Assembly (NCBI GenBank): GCA_034435015.1
Contig: DAOTYH010000074.1
Coordinates: 1-14,755, forward strand
Length of the DNA stretch: 14,755 nt
Direction: 5' to 3'
From: DAOTYH01 sp034435015
GTDB lineage: Bacteria; Chloroflexota; Anaerolineae; Aggregatilineales; UBA3940
Positions 6,461 through 14,390 of this stretch are shown piece after piece. Under the pieces are notes generated by a model. It had not been told where the DNA came from. It searched no databases and was given only the letters and a program-made list of their open reading frames with translations. The first letter of the stretch is position 1; each line of letters begins with the position of its first letter. The position numbers and the translations under genes are program-made.

Positions 6461-8077
6461 TTGACTGCGATACAACTACAGCGTCTTGACCGCATCTTCC
6501 AATCTCCCGTATGGACATGGACAGGAAGGGTCCTGCTGATCTTAGCTCTCACTGCCCTTGCCTTTCTCTTTCTGGTATATGTGCTTTACGCGGGCGCGCT
6601 GATCCGCTTCCCCTTCGATTACGATCAGGGAGAAGGGTTTGAATTATGGGACGCAGTCCTTTCTAGCCGGGGTGAATGGATCTATCGGGACAGCAATACC
6701 TACCCCTTCTACTCCTCCAATTATCCGCCAGTTTTCCCCTTACTCCTTGTGCCCGGAGTCTGGCTGTTTGGGCCTCACCTGTGGATTGGCCGGGCATGGT
6801 CCTTTATAGCCACGTTGATCAGCGGAGGGGCGATCTTCTGGATCATCTATCGGGAGACAAAGGATTGGACAGCGGCATTATTGCCTGCATCAGCCTTCTT
6901 TGCTTCCAACATTGTTTATCAGGTAGGGCCTCTCTTCCGCCTTCAGGCCACGATGGTGATGTTCGGGCTACTGGGTGTAGCCATGATGAGCAAGGTCGAG
7001 GAGGCAGGCAAGGGCCAACGGTATCTATGGGCTTCGATGCTGTTCTTGTTGCTGGCTGGGTATACCAAGCAGTTGGCCTTTGATGCTGTACTGGCCGCCT
7101 TTATTTTCCTGTTCCTGCGGCGACCGCGTCAGGCCGTTTTATACGGGGCTGGTTTTGCCATAGTGGTAGGGCTGATTTTCTGGGGGCTGAACAGCGCTAC
7201 TGATGGGCAATGGTTTATCAATACAATGGCCGCTAATGCCAACCCTTTCATACCGGGACAAGCGCTTACCTTTTATATTCAGTGGTTCAATCTGCATCAG
7301 GTGATCATCCTGCTGGCAGGCCTGTATGTGTTGTACACCCTCTATGTAGATCGTATCAGTGTGTACAGCCTGTACTTTGTCCTGTCTACAGCAGTGGGCG
7401 CACTGAGCGGCAAGTGGGGAGCCGGCCCCGCCTACTTTATGACAGCCATCGCGGCGGCCTGTATAGGTGCCGGCCTGATGCTGGGGATATTGCGCCGTTG
7501 GCTCCATCAGCTTGCAGAACAACCATCGGAGCAACGCCGGATGTGGGGGCGGGCGGGCTTGGCCGCTTTTGGGATTATTGTACCCTTGCTATTTCTCTAT
7601 CAAGCCCGCCTGAATCTGCATCTTCCCCTCGATCACCCCTTGACTCGGCCCGTCGCCCGTGTCCTCAACCTGCCAGAGTATGACCCGAACCGCTTTCGGC
7701 AGGACTATTACGATACCGTCGGCTATACTCAATTGGGCCACCTTCCCAACGAAGAGGATATTGCGGCAGGTTGGCGCATTGTGGAATGGGCGCGAAGCAC
7801 CCCCGGCCTTGTATGGAGCGAAGAGGCAGCTTTTGAAATCTTAGCTGGTAAGGAGGTAGTGACTAACCCGACCCAGCTCCTAAACCTGTACCAACAGGGC
7901 AGACTGGACACCCGTGAGATGATCGAGATGATCAACGAGCAGGCCTTCGACGTGGTGATCTTCCGCGCCCAGTTCTATCCATTGCCCGTGTTGGATGCCT
8001 TTGGTCAGAATTACCAGATTGTCGAGCAGATCACCATGAATGGGTTCACCTATACTATTCTGGTGCCCAAAGAGTAA
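6461..8077 (+). CDS. GT-C type membrane glycosyltransferase (family 39-like)
   Basis: This is a polytopic membrane protein of about 538 residues, with roughly ten or more hydrophobic segments and a C-terminal soluble part (about 410-538). After the first helix comes an acidic loop FPFDYDQGEGFELWDA (50-65), placed where GT-C enzymes carry their catalytic acidic pair, and then YPFYSSNYPPVFPLLLVP (81-98), a pattern common in dolichyl-phosphate-mannose-type and ArnT-type transferases. It probably moves a sugar from a polyprenyl-phosphate donor to an acceptor outside the membrane; donor and acceptor are unknown. No ATG is available. TTG 6461, with AAAGG 7 bases upstream, is preferred over TTG 6392, which would overlap the 65-residue gene. 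A manC gene lies convergently downstream, but co-function is only a suggestion. Confidence 0.8.
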   Translation: MTAIQLQRLDRIFQSPVWTWTGRVLLILALTALAFLFLVYVLYAGALIRFPFDYDQGEGFELWDAVLSSRGEWIYRDSNTYPFYSSNYPPVFPLLLVPGVWLFGPHLWIGRAWSFIATLISGGAIFWIIYRETKDWTAALLPASAFFASNIVYQVGPLFRLQATMVMFGLLGVAMMSKVEEAGKGQRYLWASMLFLLLAGYTKQLAFDAVLAAFIFLFLRRPRQAVLYGAGFAIVVGLIFWGLNSATDGQWFINTMAANANPFIPGQALTFYIQWFNLHQVIILLAGLYVLYTLYVDRISVYSLYFVLSTAVGALSGKWGAGPAYFMTAIAAACIGAGLMLGILRRWLHQLAEQPSEQRRMWGRAGLAAFGIIVPLLFLYQARLNLHLPLDHPLTRPVARVLNLPEYDPNRFRQDYYDTVGYTQLGHLPNEEDIAAGWRIVEWARSTPGLVWSEEAAFEILAGKEVVTNPTQLLNLYQQGRLDTREMIEMINEQAFDVVIFRAQFYPLPVLDAFGQNYQIVEQITMNGFTYTILVPKE

Positions 8078-8105
8078 GCCCTGCCGGTAGTATTTCCGGC
8101 AGGGC
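8078..8105. terminator. Hairpin terminator between convergent glycosyltransferase and topA genes
   Basis: GCCCTGCCGG (8078-8087) pairs perfectly with CCGGCAGGGC (8096-8105) around an 8-base loop TAGTATTT. It begins on the base after the glycosyltransferase stop and lies 26 bases past the topA stop. The T-tract is poor on the plus side; on the minus side the stem is followed by TTACTCTTT. It probably ends both units. Confidence 0.65.
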
Positions 8106-8131
8106 AGGCTTACCCTATACCCTGCGTAAAT

Positions 8132-10528
8132 TCAGTCTTCGGAAATTGCCTGCTCCTCTTCTTGAGAGGAGGTTACACCCTCCAGCCCTATTTGTTCCCC
8201 ACAGTTCAGGCATTTAGCCCATTGTTTGTTCTGGAGGACTAACATGCCGCCACAGACCGGGCAAGGGGTAGGGAGGGGGCGTTTCCAGCTTGTCCATTGG
8301 CAGGTTGGATAGTTCATGCAACCATAGAAGATACGCCCCTTCCGCGTTTTGCGCTCGACGATCTCACCCCCGCATTCAGGGCAGGCTACCCCGATCTTCT
8401 CGAGCCATGGCTCGGTGTAGCGGCATTCTGGGAAATTCGAACAACCGATGAACTTCCCAAAACGCCCCCAGCGGACAATAAGCTTGCCGCCGCACTGAGG
8501 GCAGTCACGACCCACCTCTTCATCGCCCAGCTCAATAGCAGGAATCTCCTGATAGGCCCGCTCAACCTCTGCCTTGAACGGCCCATAGAACTCCCGTAAG
8601 ACGGGCACCCATTCCCGTTCACCCGCCGCGATGCGGTCTAGGTCCTCTTCCATCTTGGCCGTGAATCCGACGTCTATAACCTGCGAGAAATGACCAACCA
8701 GCAAGTCGTTGACCACGATACCCGTCTCAGTTGGCACAAGGCGCTTGCCGTCACGTTCTACGTAGCCGCGCTGTTGGATTGTATTAAGGATAGGAGCGTA
8801 GGTACTGGGCCTGCCAATGCCGTACTCCTCAAGTGCTTTGACCAGCGAGGCTTCAGTATAGCGGGGGGGCGGCTGAGTGAAGTGCTGTTCAGGCAGAAGC
8901 TTGATCAGATCAAGCAACTCGCCCTCAACCAGCTCCGGAAAGACTCGGCCAATGTCGCCGTCTAACGGCGTGTCCTCGTCCGGTATGTCGGCATAGACCG
9001 CCAGAAAGCCAGGGAAGCGCAAGGTCGAACCTGAGGCACGGAACAGGTAGGGGCGGTCCTCCTTTGAAGCCTCCGCCGGGCCTGCCAGTACTTCTACAGT
9101 GGTAGTGTCATAGACCGCCGCCGCCATCTGGCTGGAGACGAATCGTTGCCAGATCAACCGGTACAGCTTGAACTGGTCAGCGGTCAGGTAAGGTTTGAGC
9201 GAGTCCGGTGTGCGGTAGACACTGGTCGGGCGGATCGCCTCATGGGCTTCTTGTGCCCCTTTGACCTTTTTGGCATAGACATTTGGCCGCTCTGGCAGAT
9301 AATCCAGCCCGTAAGTGTCTTGAATGAACGTGCGAGCCTCAGCCTGAGCCTGAATAGAGATGTTGGTGCTGTCGGTGCGCATGTAGGTGATCAAGCCGAC
9401 CTCACCGCCGTTACCGATGTCTATACCCTCATAGAGCTGTTGGGCGGTCGCCATGGTGCGGCGGGCAGTGAAGCCTATCCGGCTTGACGCCTCCTGTTGC
9501 ATGGTACTGGTAGTAAAAGGAGGCGGGGCTTTGCGCTTGCGTTGTCCTTTCTTGACCGAATCAACCACATACTCGGCCTTCTCTAGATCAGCCAGAATCG
9601 GGTCAACTGCTCCCTGAGTTGGCAAATTGATTTGCTCATCACGAATCCGTATCAGCCGGGCAACAAAGCTGACACGCCCGGCCTGCATCCGCTCAACTGC
9701 GCGGGCCAGCTCAGCGTCAATCGTCCAATATTCTTCTGGCACAAACGATTCGATCTCGCGCTCCCGCTCAACAACCAGCCGCACCGCCACTGACTGCACA
9801 CGCCCAGCCGATAACCGTGAACGTACCTTCTCCCATAGGAGAGGGCTAAGTTCATAGCCAACCAGCCGGTCAAGGATACGGCGTGTCTGCTGGGCGTTGA
9901 CGCGGTTCATGTCAATATCACGCGGATTCTGGAAGGCCTCGCGCACAGCATCTTTGGTGATCTCATAGAAAGTCACACGCCGGGCACGTTCCGGCTCGAT
10001 CTCGGCGGCGGCTATCAAATGCCAAGCGATCGCCTCGCCCTCGCGGTCGGGGTCAGTTGCCAGATACACCTCCTCCGCCTGAGCCGCCGCCGCCTTCAGC
10101 TCCTTGACGATGTGACGCTTATCATTTGGCACACGGTAACGCGGCGTGAAGCCGTTCTCCACATCCACAGAGAGCTGAGAGCGAAGCAGGTCGCGCACAT
10201 GCCCGACCGAGGCCCTAACCTTGTATTCGCTCCCCAGATAATTCTCAATGGTATGTGCCTTGGCAGGAGACTCGACGATGACAAGCTTGCCCTTACGAGG
10301 GCCGCCATTGGTACTCCGCCGCACCGCTCTACGCGGAGAAGCGGAATGCACCGGCACAGGTAACCCCTCATGAGCAGGCGTTCTGCCCATACGGAAGATC
10401 GTTGCTCCGCATACAGAACATCTCCCCCTCGTAGCAGGCCGGCCTGACTCAGTAAAGACAGGTTCTGTCTCGATCAGCGGGCGTTTGGTTTTGCACCTCA
10501 CACAGTAAGCTTGGATTTCACCACTCAT
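8132..10528 (-). CDS. topA: DNA topoisomerase I with N-terminal zinc ribbon
   Basis: This type IA topoisomerase relaxes negative supercoils. In its 798 residues the order is: an N-terminal four-cysteine ribbon (Cys9, Cys12, Cys37, Cys40; DUF5679-like) and a basic linker to about 80; a Toprim domain beginning KLVIVESPAKA (81-91) with DPDRE (159-163); GRVQSVAVRLV (242-252); the catalytic Tyr382 in ITYMRTDSTN; GRPSTYAPI (572-580); and three C-terminal four-cysteine zinc modules (676-702, 716-743, 756-776), ending in an acidic tail. The usual bacterial enzyme starts at the Toprim domain, so the ribbon adds about 80 residues. Start ATG 10528 overlaps the manC stop as ATGA, implying translational coupling. 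Confidence 0.97.
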   Translation of the reverse strand: MSGEIQAYCVRCKTKRPLIETEPVFTESGRPATRGRCSVCGATIFRMGRTPAHEGLPVPVHSASPRRAVRRSTNGGPRKGKLVIVESPAKAHTIENYLGSEYKVRASVGHVRDLLRSQLSVDVENGFTPRYRVPNDKRHIVKELKAAAAQAEEVYLATDPDREGEAIAWHLIAAAEIEPERARRVTFYEITKDAVREAFQNPRDIDMNRVNAQQTRRILDRLVGYELSPLLWEKVRSRLSAGRVQSVAVRLVVEREREIESFVPEEYWTIDAELARAVERMQAGRVSFVARLIRIRDEQINLPTQGAVDPILADLEKAEYVVDSVKKGQRKRKAPPPFTTSTMQQEASSRIGFTARRTMATAQQLYEGIDIGNGGEVGLITYMRTDSTNISIQAQAEARTFIQDTYGLDYLPERPNVYAKKVKGAQEAHEAIRPTSVYRTPDSLKPYLTADQFKLYRLIWQRFVSSQMAAAVYDTTTVEVLAGPAEASKEDRPYLFRASGSTLRFPGFLAVYADIPDEDTPLDGDIGRVFPELVEGELLDLIKLLPEQHFTQPPPRYTEASLVKALEEYGIGRPSTYAPILNTIQQRGYVERDGKRLVPTETGIVVNDLLVGHFSQVIDVGFTAKMEEDLDRIAAGEREWVPVLREFYGPFKAEVERAYQEIPAIELGDEEVGRDCPQCGGKLIVRWGRFGKFIGCSNFPECRYTEPWLEKIGVACPECGGEIVERKTRKGRIFYGCMNYPTCQWTSWKRPLPTPCPVCGGMLVLQNKQWAKCLNCGEQIGLEGVTSSQEEEQAISED

Positions 10529-11607
10529 AGATACTCATTCCGTTGACTCTTTTTGAGATGTTCGACTAACTGTTTCACATCCTGTGAGCGGTCTCGATGA
10601 CAAATCAACAGCACATCATCCGTGTCAATGATCACAAGGTCTTCTACCCCCAATGTTGCTACCAGTCGGTCGCTGAATACCAGTGTGCGGGCAGTGTCAA
10701 TGACAAGCGGCTCTTTGCCGTGAATCACGTTGCCGCCACTCTGCAATGATAAGATGTCGTAAAGGGTTTCAAAATTGCCTATATCCGTCCACCCCATCTC
10801 GACCGGGATGACCCGCACTCCCTCTTGAATATGTTCCATCAGGGCATAGTCCACTGAAATGCGCTTGACCTGAGGCCATATTTCAGAGAGCAGATTCTCG
10901 TAGCCTGTTGTTCCAATGGCAGACGCCAGCCGTTCCAACTCAGTGTAGAGGGTAGGAACATGACGTTCAAACTCTGCCAAGACCCGCTTGACAGGCCAGA
11001 TGAACATCCCGCTGTTCCAGCTATAACGGCCATCGGCTACAAAGCTGTCAGCGGTGGCCTGATCGGGTTTCTCTCTGAAGCGCTGTAAGATATATACCTC
11101 GACACCATCTATTACCCGTTCAAGCGGGCCGCGCTCGATATAACCAAAGCCAGTTGAGGCAAAGGCGGGCTTTATCCCCAACGTCACGATCATCCCTTGT
11201 GCGGCAACACGGCAGGCTACGTCCAGCACATGACGAAACTTCTCAACATCAGCAATATAGTGATCGGCGGTCAGCACAGCCATCACTGCTTCGGGATCAC
11301 GATGGCGGATGTGGATCGCACCCAGTCCTACCGCCGGAGCAGTATCTCGTCCCACTGGCTCAATAATATAGTTCTCATTCGGCAGTTGAGGAGCATGTTC
11401 TTTCAGTAGCGGCGTCGGATCGGCGCCTGCTACTACAAGAATACGCTCTGGGGGGAAGAGCGGCTGGAGGCGCTCGACAGCAATCTGAAACATGGAACGA
11501 TCCTTCTCCACCAGCCGGAGCACAGGCTTAGGACGTTTCTCACGGCTGAGCGGCCATAGGCGCGTTCCGGCCCCGCCCGCCATGATCAGAGCATATGCGT
11601 TAGGCAC
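10525..11607 (-). CDS. manC: Mannose-1-phosphate guanylyltransferase
   Basis: The enzyme makes GDP-mannose from GTP and mannose-1-phosphate, a donor for glycans. Its 360 residues cover only the nucleotidyltransferase part, without the phosphomannose isomerase domain of long ManC/AlgA proteins. Visible motifs are the nucleotide-binding loop GGAGTRLWPLSREKRPKP (11-28), EPVGRDTAP (83-91), TADH (113-116), FGYIERG (154-160), FREKP (177-181), WNSGMF (197-202) and MGWTDIGNF (271-279). The start is GTG 11607, supported by the very strong GGGAGGAGG just before it. It sits between dprA and topA, two genes usually adjacent to each other in other bacteria, and overlaps topA by four bases. Confidence 0.95.
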   Translation of the reverse strand: MPNAYALIMAGGAGTRLWPLSREKRPKPVLRLVEKDRSMFQIAVERLQPLFPPERILVVAGADPTPLLKEHAPQLPNENYIIEPVGRDTAPAVGLGAIHIRHRDPEAVMAVLTADHYIADVEKFRHVLDVACRVAAQGMIVTLGIKPAFASTGFGYIERGPLERVIDGVEVYILQRFREKPDQATADSFVADGRYSWNSGMFIWPVKRVLAEFERHVPTLYTELERLASAIGTTGYENLLSEIWPQVKRISVDYALMEHIQEGVRVIPVEMGWTDIGNFETLYDILSLQSGGNVIHGKEPLVIDTARTLVFSDRLVATLGVEDLVIIDTDDVLLICHRDRSQDVKQLVEHLKKSQRNEYL

Positions 11608-11668
11608 TTCCTCCTCCCATCAGAAACAACCTCCTTTGCAACACCCACACTACTTCAGACTATACCCC

Positions 11669-12763
11669 TCAAGTACGGACATAGGTCATTGGCCCAACCC
11701 GACGAACAGCACCCTTTAATTCCAACAGGGCCAGCGTGCTGACGACTTTTGAAACAGGCAGGCCGCATTGGCGGGTCAGCTCATCTACATGCAATGGCTC
11801 GGCAGAGAGCCGCATCAGTATAGCTCGCTCATCTTCGTTAGCCAGAGGCAGACTTCCCCGTGCCTGCACAAATTGAGTCACCTGCTCCAAATGTAACACC
11901 TCCAGCACATCGCGGGACGCCAGCACCGGATGCGCACCGTCTTGAATGAGACGGTTAGTGCCGCTACTCCCCTTAGCTGTGATATTACCGGGCACAGCAA
12001 AGACTTCGCGTCCCTGCTCCAACGCGTAACGGGCAGTCATGAGTGCCCCGCTTTTTTCCCCTGCCTCGGTGACCAGCACCCCGCAGGCCATCCCACTCAG
12101 CACCCGGTTGCGCGGTGAGAAGTTACCGGCGCGGGGTTCTGTTCCGAGGGGGAAGATGCTCATCACAGCTCCCTGGTGTACAATGCGGGCGGCAAGGCCT
12201 CGATGTTCTGGCGGGTAGATTCTATCCAGTCCGCACGCCAGCAGAGCAATTGTACGTCCCCCTGCATCCAAGGCGGCCTGATGTGCCTCAGCATCCACGC
12301 CGCGAGCGAGACCGCTGACTATCGTCAGGCCATTGCCAGCCAATTCTTCAGCCAACTGCCGTGTGACCTGACGGCCATAGGGGGAGACGGAACGGGTTCC
12401 CACCACCGCGATAGCCCACTCATCGGTCTCTGAGAGTGTCCCCCGCAGATACAATACCGGCGGGGCCTGATCAATTTCCCGCAGAACAGACAGCAGTGGG
12501 GGATAGTCGTCATCCTGCCAAGTCAGTACTGCTATGCCCAGCTTGTCCAGCCGCGCCAGCTCAGCCCCCAGATCAACCCGCCCGCGTATCTTCAGCAAAT
12601 TACCCAGCACACGCTGGCTTAGCCCGGCCTCACGCAGAGCCTCCGGAGAGGCAGTCCACGCCGCCTCAAGAGAGCCAAAGTACTGCAACAACCGGCGGAC
12701 AGTTACAGGGCCGACACCGCTGACCAGATTGAAACCAACCCAGTACTGACGCTCGCTTACCAT
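11669..12763 (-). CDS. dprA: DNA processing protein DprA (Smf)
   Basis: DprA binds incoming single-stranded DNA and loads RecA during natural transformation; it is also widespread outside known competent species. The 364-residue protein has an N-terminal helix-hairpin-helix region (LVSGVGPVTVRRLLQYFG, 13-30) and the Rossmann-like core (about 115-285) with VGTRSVSPYG (121-130), SGLARGVDAEAH (150-161), FPLGTEPRAGNFSPRNR (204-220), GALMTARYAL (239-248) and VPGN (258-261). A C-terminal winged helix (about 305-364) contains LHVDELTRQCGLPVSKV (324-340). The start is ATG 12763. Its only Shine-Dalgarno candidate, AGAGG, is very close to the ATG and is folded into a small hairpin. The gene lies 51 bases after dgt. 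Confidence 0.95.
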   Translation of the reverse strand: MVSERQYWVGFNLVSGVGPVTVRRLLQYFGSLEAAWTASPEALREAGLSQRVLGNLLKIRGRVDLGAELARLDKLGIAVLTWQDDDYPPLLSVLREIDQAPPVLYLRGTLSETDEWAIAVVGTRSVSPYGRQVTRQLAEELAGNGLTIVSGLARGVDAEAHQAALDAGGRTIALLACGLDRIYPPEHRGLAARIVHQGAVMSIFPLGTEPRAGNFSPRNRVLSGMACGVLVTEAGEKSGALMTARYALEQGREVFAVPGNITAKGSSGTNRLIQDGAHPVLASRDVLEVLHLEQVTQFVQARGSLPLANEDERAILMRLSAEPLHVDELTRQCGLPVSKVVSTLALLELKGAVRRVGPMTYVRT

Positions 12764-12784
12764 TCCTCTGCATACCCCGCAGAG
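12764..12784 (-). promoter_or_regulatory. Hairpin covering the dprA ribosome binding site
   Basis: On the minus strand CTCTGC (12784-12779) pairs with GCAGAG (12771-12766) around a 7-base loop GGGGTAT. The right arm holds the GAGG Shine-Dalgarno of dprA, and the start codon follows 2 bases after the hairpin. Outer CCA/TGG pairing could also include part of the ATG. This could limit dprA translation unless ribosomes finishing dgt open it. Confidence 0.4.
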
Positions 12785-12814
12785 TGGATGACATTACCGC
12801 AATCTGGCGAACTG

Positions 12815-13972
12815 TCAAGGGCGCGTAAACGGATCAAAAAGTCTTTGATACTCCTGAAGGGCAAACCGATCGGTCATACCTGCTAGATAATCGCACACAA
12901 CACGAGCCAATGAACTGCTCCCCTCCTGCCAGCGTTCTCGTATCGAGTCAGGCAGCATCTCCGGCCCGGCCATGTAAGCATTGAATAACTCAGTCACAAA
13001 GTGCTCCGCCTTTTTCGCCATGCGGACCACCCGGTAATGATGGTACATCTTTTCATATAAGAATTTCTTCAGCTCGTTGACCATTTCCTGAATCAGCTCG
13101 CTGTGGCCGATCACATTGTAGGGCAGGTTCTGGAGTGCTTCCACAGAATCCGGCTTGGCCTGAGCCAGCCTCTCGGCGGTCGCCTCGCACACATCACGCA
13201 CCAAAATACCGATCAGCCGCCGGATCAGGCGGTGGCGGGCCAGCTCATCAAACTCCTCCGTCTTGAACCCGATCTCGCGGCGTCCCAACTCCCACAACGC
13301 TAGTCCATCAAGCTGGCGGGGTATCAACAAGCCGGCGTACAGGCCATCATCCAAATCATGAGCGGTATAAGCCAGCTCATCAGCCGCGTTGGCGATCTGC
13401 GCCTCTAGACTGCCCCGCTTTTCTGGCTCATAGCCCCGAGCAGAACTGACATCGTACTCTGTCTCATGCTTGACGATCCCCTCGCGTACCTCATAGGTCA
13501 GATTAAGGCCGGGGAACTCAGCATAGCGGCGCTCCAGCAAAGTAACTACCCGAAGCGCTTGCTGATTATGATCGAAGCCGCCATGCTCGCGCATCAACTC
13601 TGAGAGCACCCTCTCACCCGAATGCCCAAAAGGGGGATGACCTATGTCATGCACAAGGCAGATCGCTTCAACCAAGTCCTCATTTGCGCCCAAGGCCCGC
13701 GCTATGGTGCGGCCAATCTGGGCAACCTCCAACGTATGAGTCAGGCGGGTGCGGAAGTAATCCCCCTCGTGATTCACAAAGACCTGAGTCTTGTATTCCA
13801 GCCGCCGGAAGGCAGTTGTATGCAGAATGCGATCGCGGTCACGCTGAAAGGCAGTTCGATAGCGCGGCTCCTGTTCAGGATACTCCCTGCCGCGCGTCTC
13901 GCCGCTCTTCACAGCATAGGGCGCAAGCCTTTCCCGCTCACGGGCTTCCATGTCCTGACGGGTAACGATCAT
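12815..13972 (-). CDS. dgt: Deoxyguanosinetriphosphate triphosphohydrolase-like protein (HD domain)
   Basis: The enzyme splits dNTPs, classically dGTP, to the nucleoside and triphosphate and so adjusts the DNA precursor pool. The 385-residue protein carries the metal-binding HD set: His79 in RLTHTLEVAQ, His108-Asp109 in VHDIGHPPFGHSGE, and Asp206 in YTAHDLDDG. It also has the family segment RDRILHTTAFRRLEYKTQVF (46-65). Length and motif order fit the shorter type-2 branch rather than the longer E. coli enzyme. ATG 13972 is preferred, with GGAGGG 7 bases upstream and a promoter ending about 28 bases before it. ATG 14035 would lie on the -35 box and adds an atypical leader. It is the first gene of a dgt-dprA-manC-topA unit, downstream of the repeat array. 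Confidence 0.93.
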   Translation of the reverse strand: MIVTRQDMEARERERLAPYAVKSGETRGREYPEQEPRYRTAFQRDRDRILHTTAFRRLEYKTQVFVNHEGDYFRTRLTHTLEVAQIGRTIARALGANEDLVEAICLVHDIGHPPFGHSGERVLSELMREHGGFDHNQQALRVVTLLERRYAEFPGLNLTYEVREGIVKHETEYDVSSARGYEPEKRGSLEAQIANAADELAYTAHDLDDGLYAGLLIPRQLDGLALWELGRREIGFKTEEFDELARHRLIRRLIGILVRDVCEATAERLAQAKPDSVEALQNLPYNVIGHSELIQEMVNELKKFLYEKMYHHYRVVRMAKKAEHFVTELFNAYMAGPEMLPDSIRERWQEGSSSLARVVCDYLAGMTDRFALQEYQRLFDPFTRP

Positions 13973-14006
13973 CGGCCTACCCTCCCTTCCAGAACAGGAC
14001 GAACGC

Positions 14007-14035
14007 AGTCTATCATTGTGATATGAGCATGTCAA
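14007..14035 (-). promoter_or_regulatory. Sigma70-type promoter of the dgt operon
   Basis: On the minus strand a perfect -35 TTGACA (14035-14030) is followed after 17 bases by TAGACT (14012-14007), matching 4 of 6 bases of TATAAT. Transcription would begin near base 14000, leaving a leader of about 28 bases before ATG 13972. The nearest TGTTGAAA repeat is about 85 bases upstream of the -35. Confidence 0.65.
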
Positions 14036-14118
14036 TCCGAATAGGCTCTACTGAGAGCAGTCTTTGCCGTACCTCAACTCGATGCCGCTGTCCCTCTTTG
14101 CTGAAGGCCGTTATCCCA

Positions 14119-14390
14119 TTGTTGAAAAATTGTTGAAAGATTGTTGAAAACTCGGCCCAAAATGTTGAAAGATTGTTGAAAACTTCCCCCCAATTGTTGA
14201 AAGATTGTTGAAAACTTCCCCTCTCTGCCATAGTTTTCAACAAAGACAATTGAACTTTCAACAATCTTTCAACAATCCGCCAACCTAAATTGTTGAAAAC
14301 TAACCCCCATATCTGGTGCTTGTCGGCTTACACCACGCCAGATATGGGGGCCAGCGGCGGCCTATGAGACAGTTTTCAACAATTTCAACA
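14119..14390. repeat. Phased array of 13 TTTCAACA / TGTTGAAA repeats, DnaA-box-like
   Basis: Copies in the TGTTGAAA sense start at 14120, 14131, 14142, 14163, 14174, 14195, 14206 and 14291. Copies in the TTTTCAACA sense (9-mers) start at 14234, 14255, 14266, 14373 and 14382. The ninth base is A in seven, G in five and T in one, read in the TGTTGAAAN sense. Ten of 13 extend to ATTGTTGAAA. Steps within clusters are 11 or 21 bp, with one of 9. A 22-bp unit made of TGTTGAAAGAT plus TGTTGAAAACT occurs exactly at 14131, 14163 and 14195, a 32-bp period. A near copy lies inverted at 14255-14274. The 9-mer TTTTCAACA is one base from the TTTTCCACA type of DnaA box. I infer an origin or regulatory array bound by DnaA or another cooperative protein. 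Confidence 0.85.
14304..14350. terminator. Large inverted repeat within the array, possible FkbM-gene terminator
   Basis: CCCCCATATCTGG (14304-14316) pairs perfectly with CCAGATATGGGGG (14338-14350). One G-U and one G-C pair extend it inward, around a 17-base loop. It is 57 bases past the stop of the minus-strand FkbM-type gene and, on that strand, is followed by TTAGTTTTC, so it may terminate that transcript. Its position between oppositely oriented repeat copies also suits a structural element of the array. Confidence 0.6.

Noticed and set aside
13973..14035. Upstream ATG 14035 for dgt
   Set aside because: It overlaps the -35 box of a good promoter, and ATG 13972 has a strong GGAGGG ribosome site.
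14013..14264. 83-codon minus-strand frame across the repeat array
   Set aside because: The middle of the product is the repeats read as FNN/FQQ, the frame covers the dgt promoter, and it has no family resemblance.
14119..14390. CRISPR array or Spo0A-box cluster
   Set aside because: Repeats are 8-11 bp at 11/21-bp steps in both orientations, with no unique spacers of 30 bp or so and no cas genes. TGTTGAA is one base from the Spo0A box TGTCGAA, but Spo0A is not expected in this kind of organism, and the phasing fits DnaA-like binding better.
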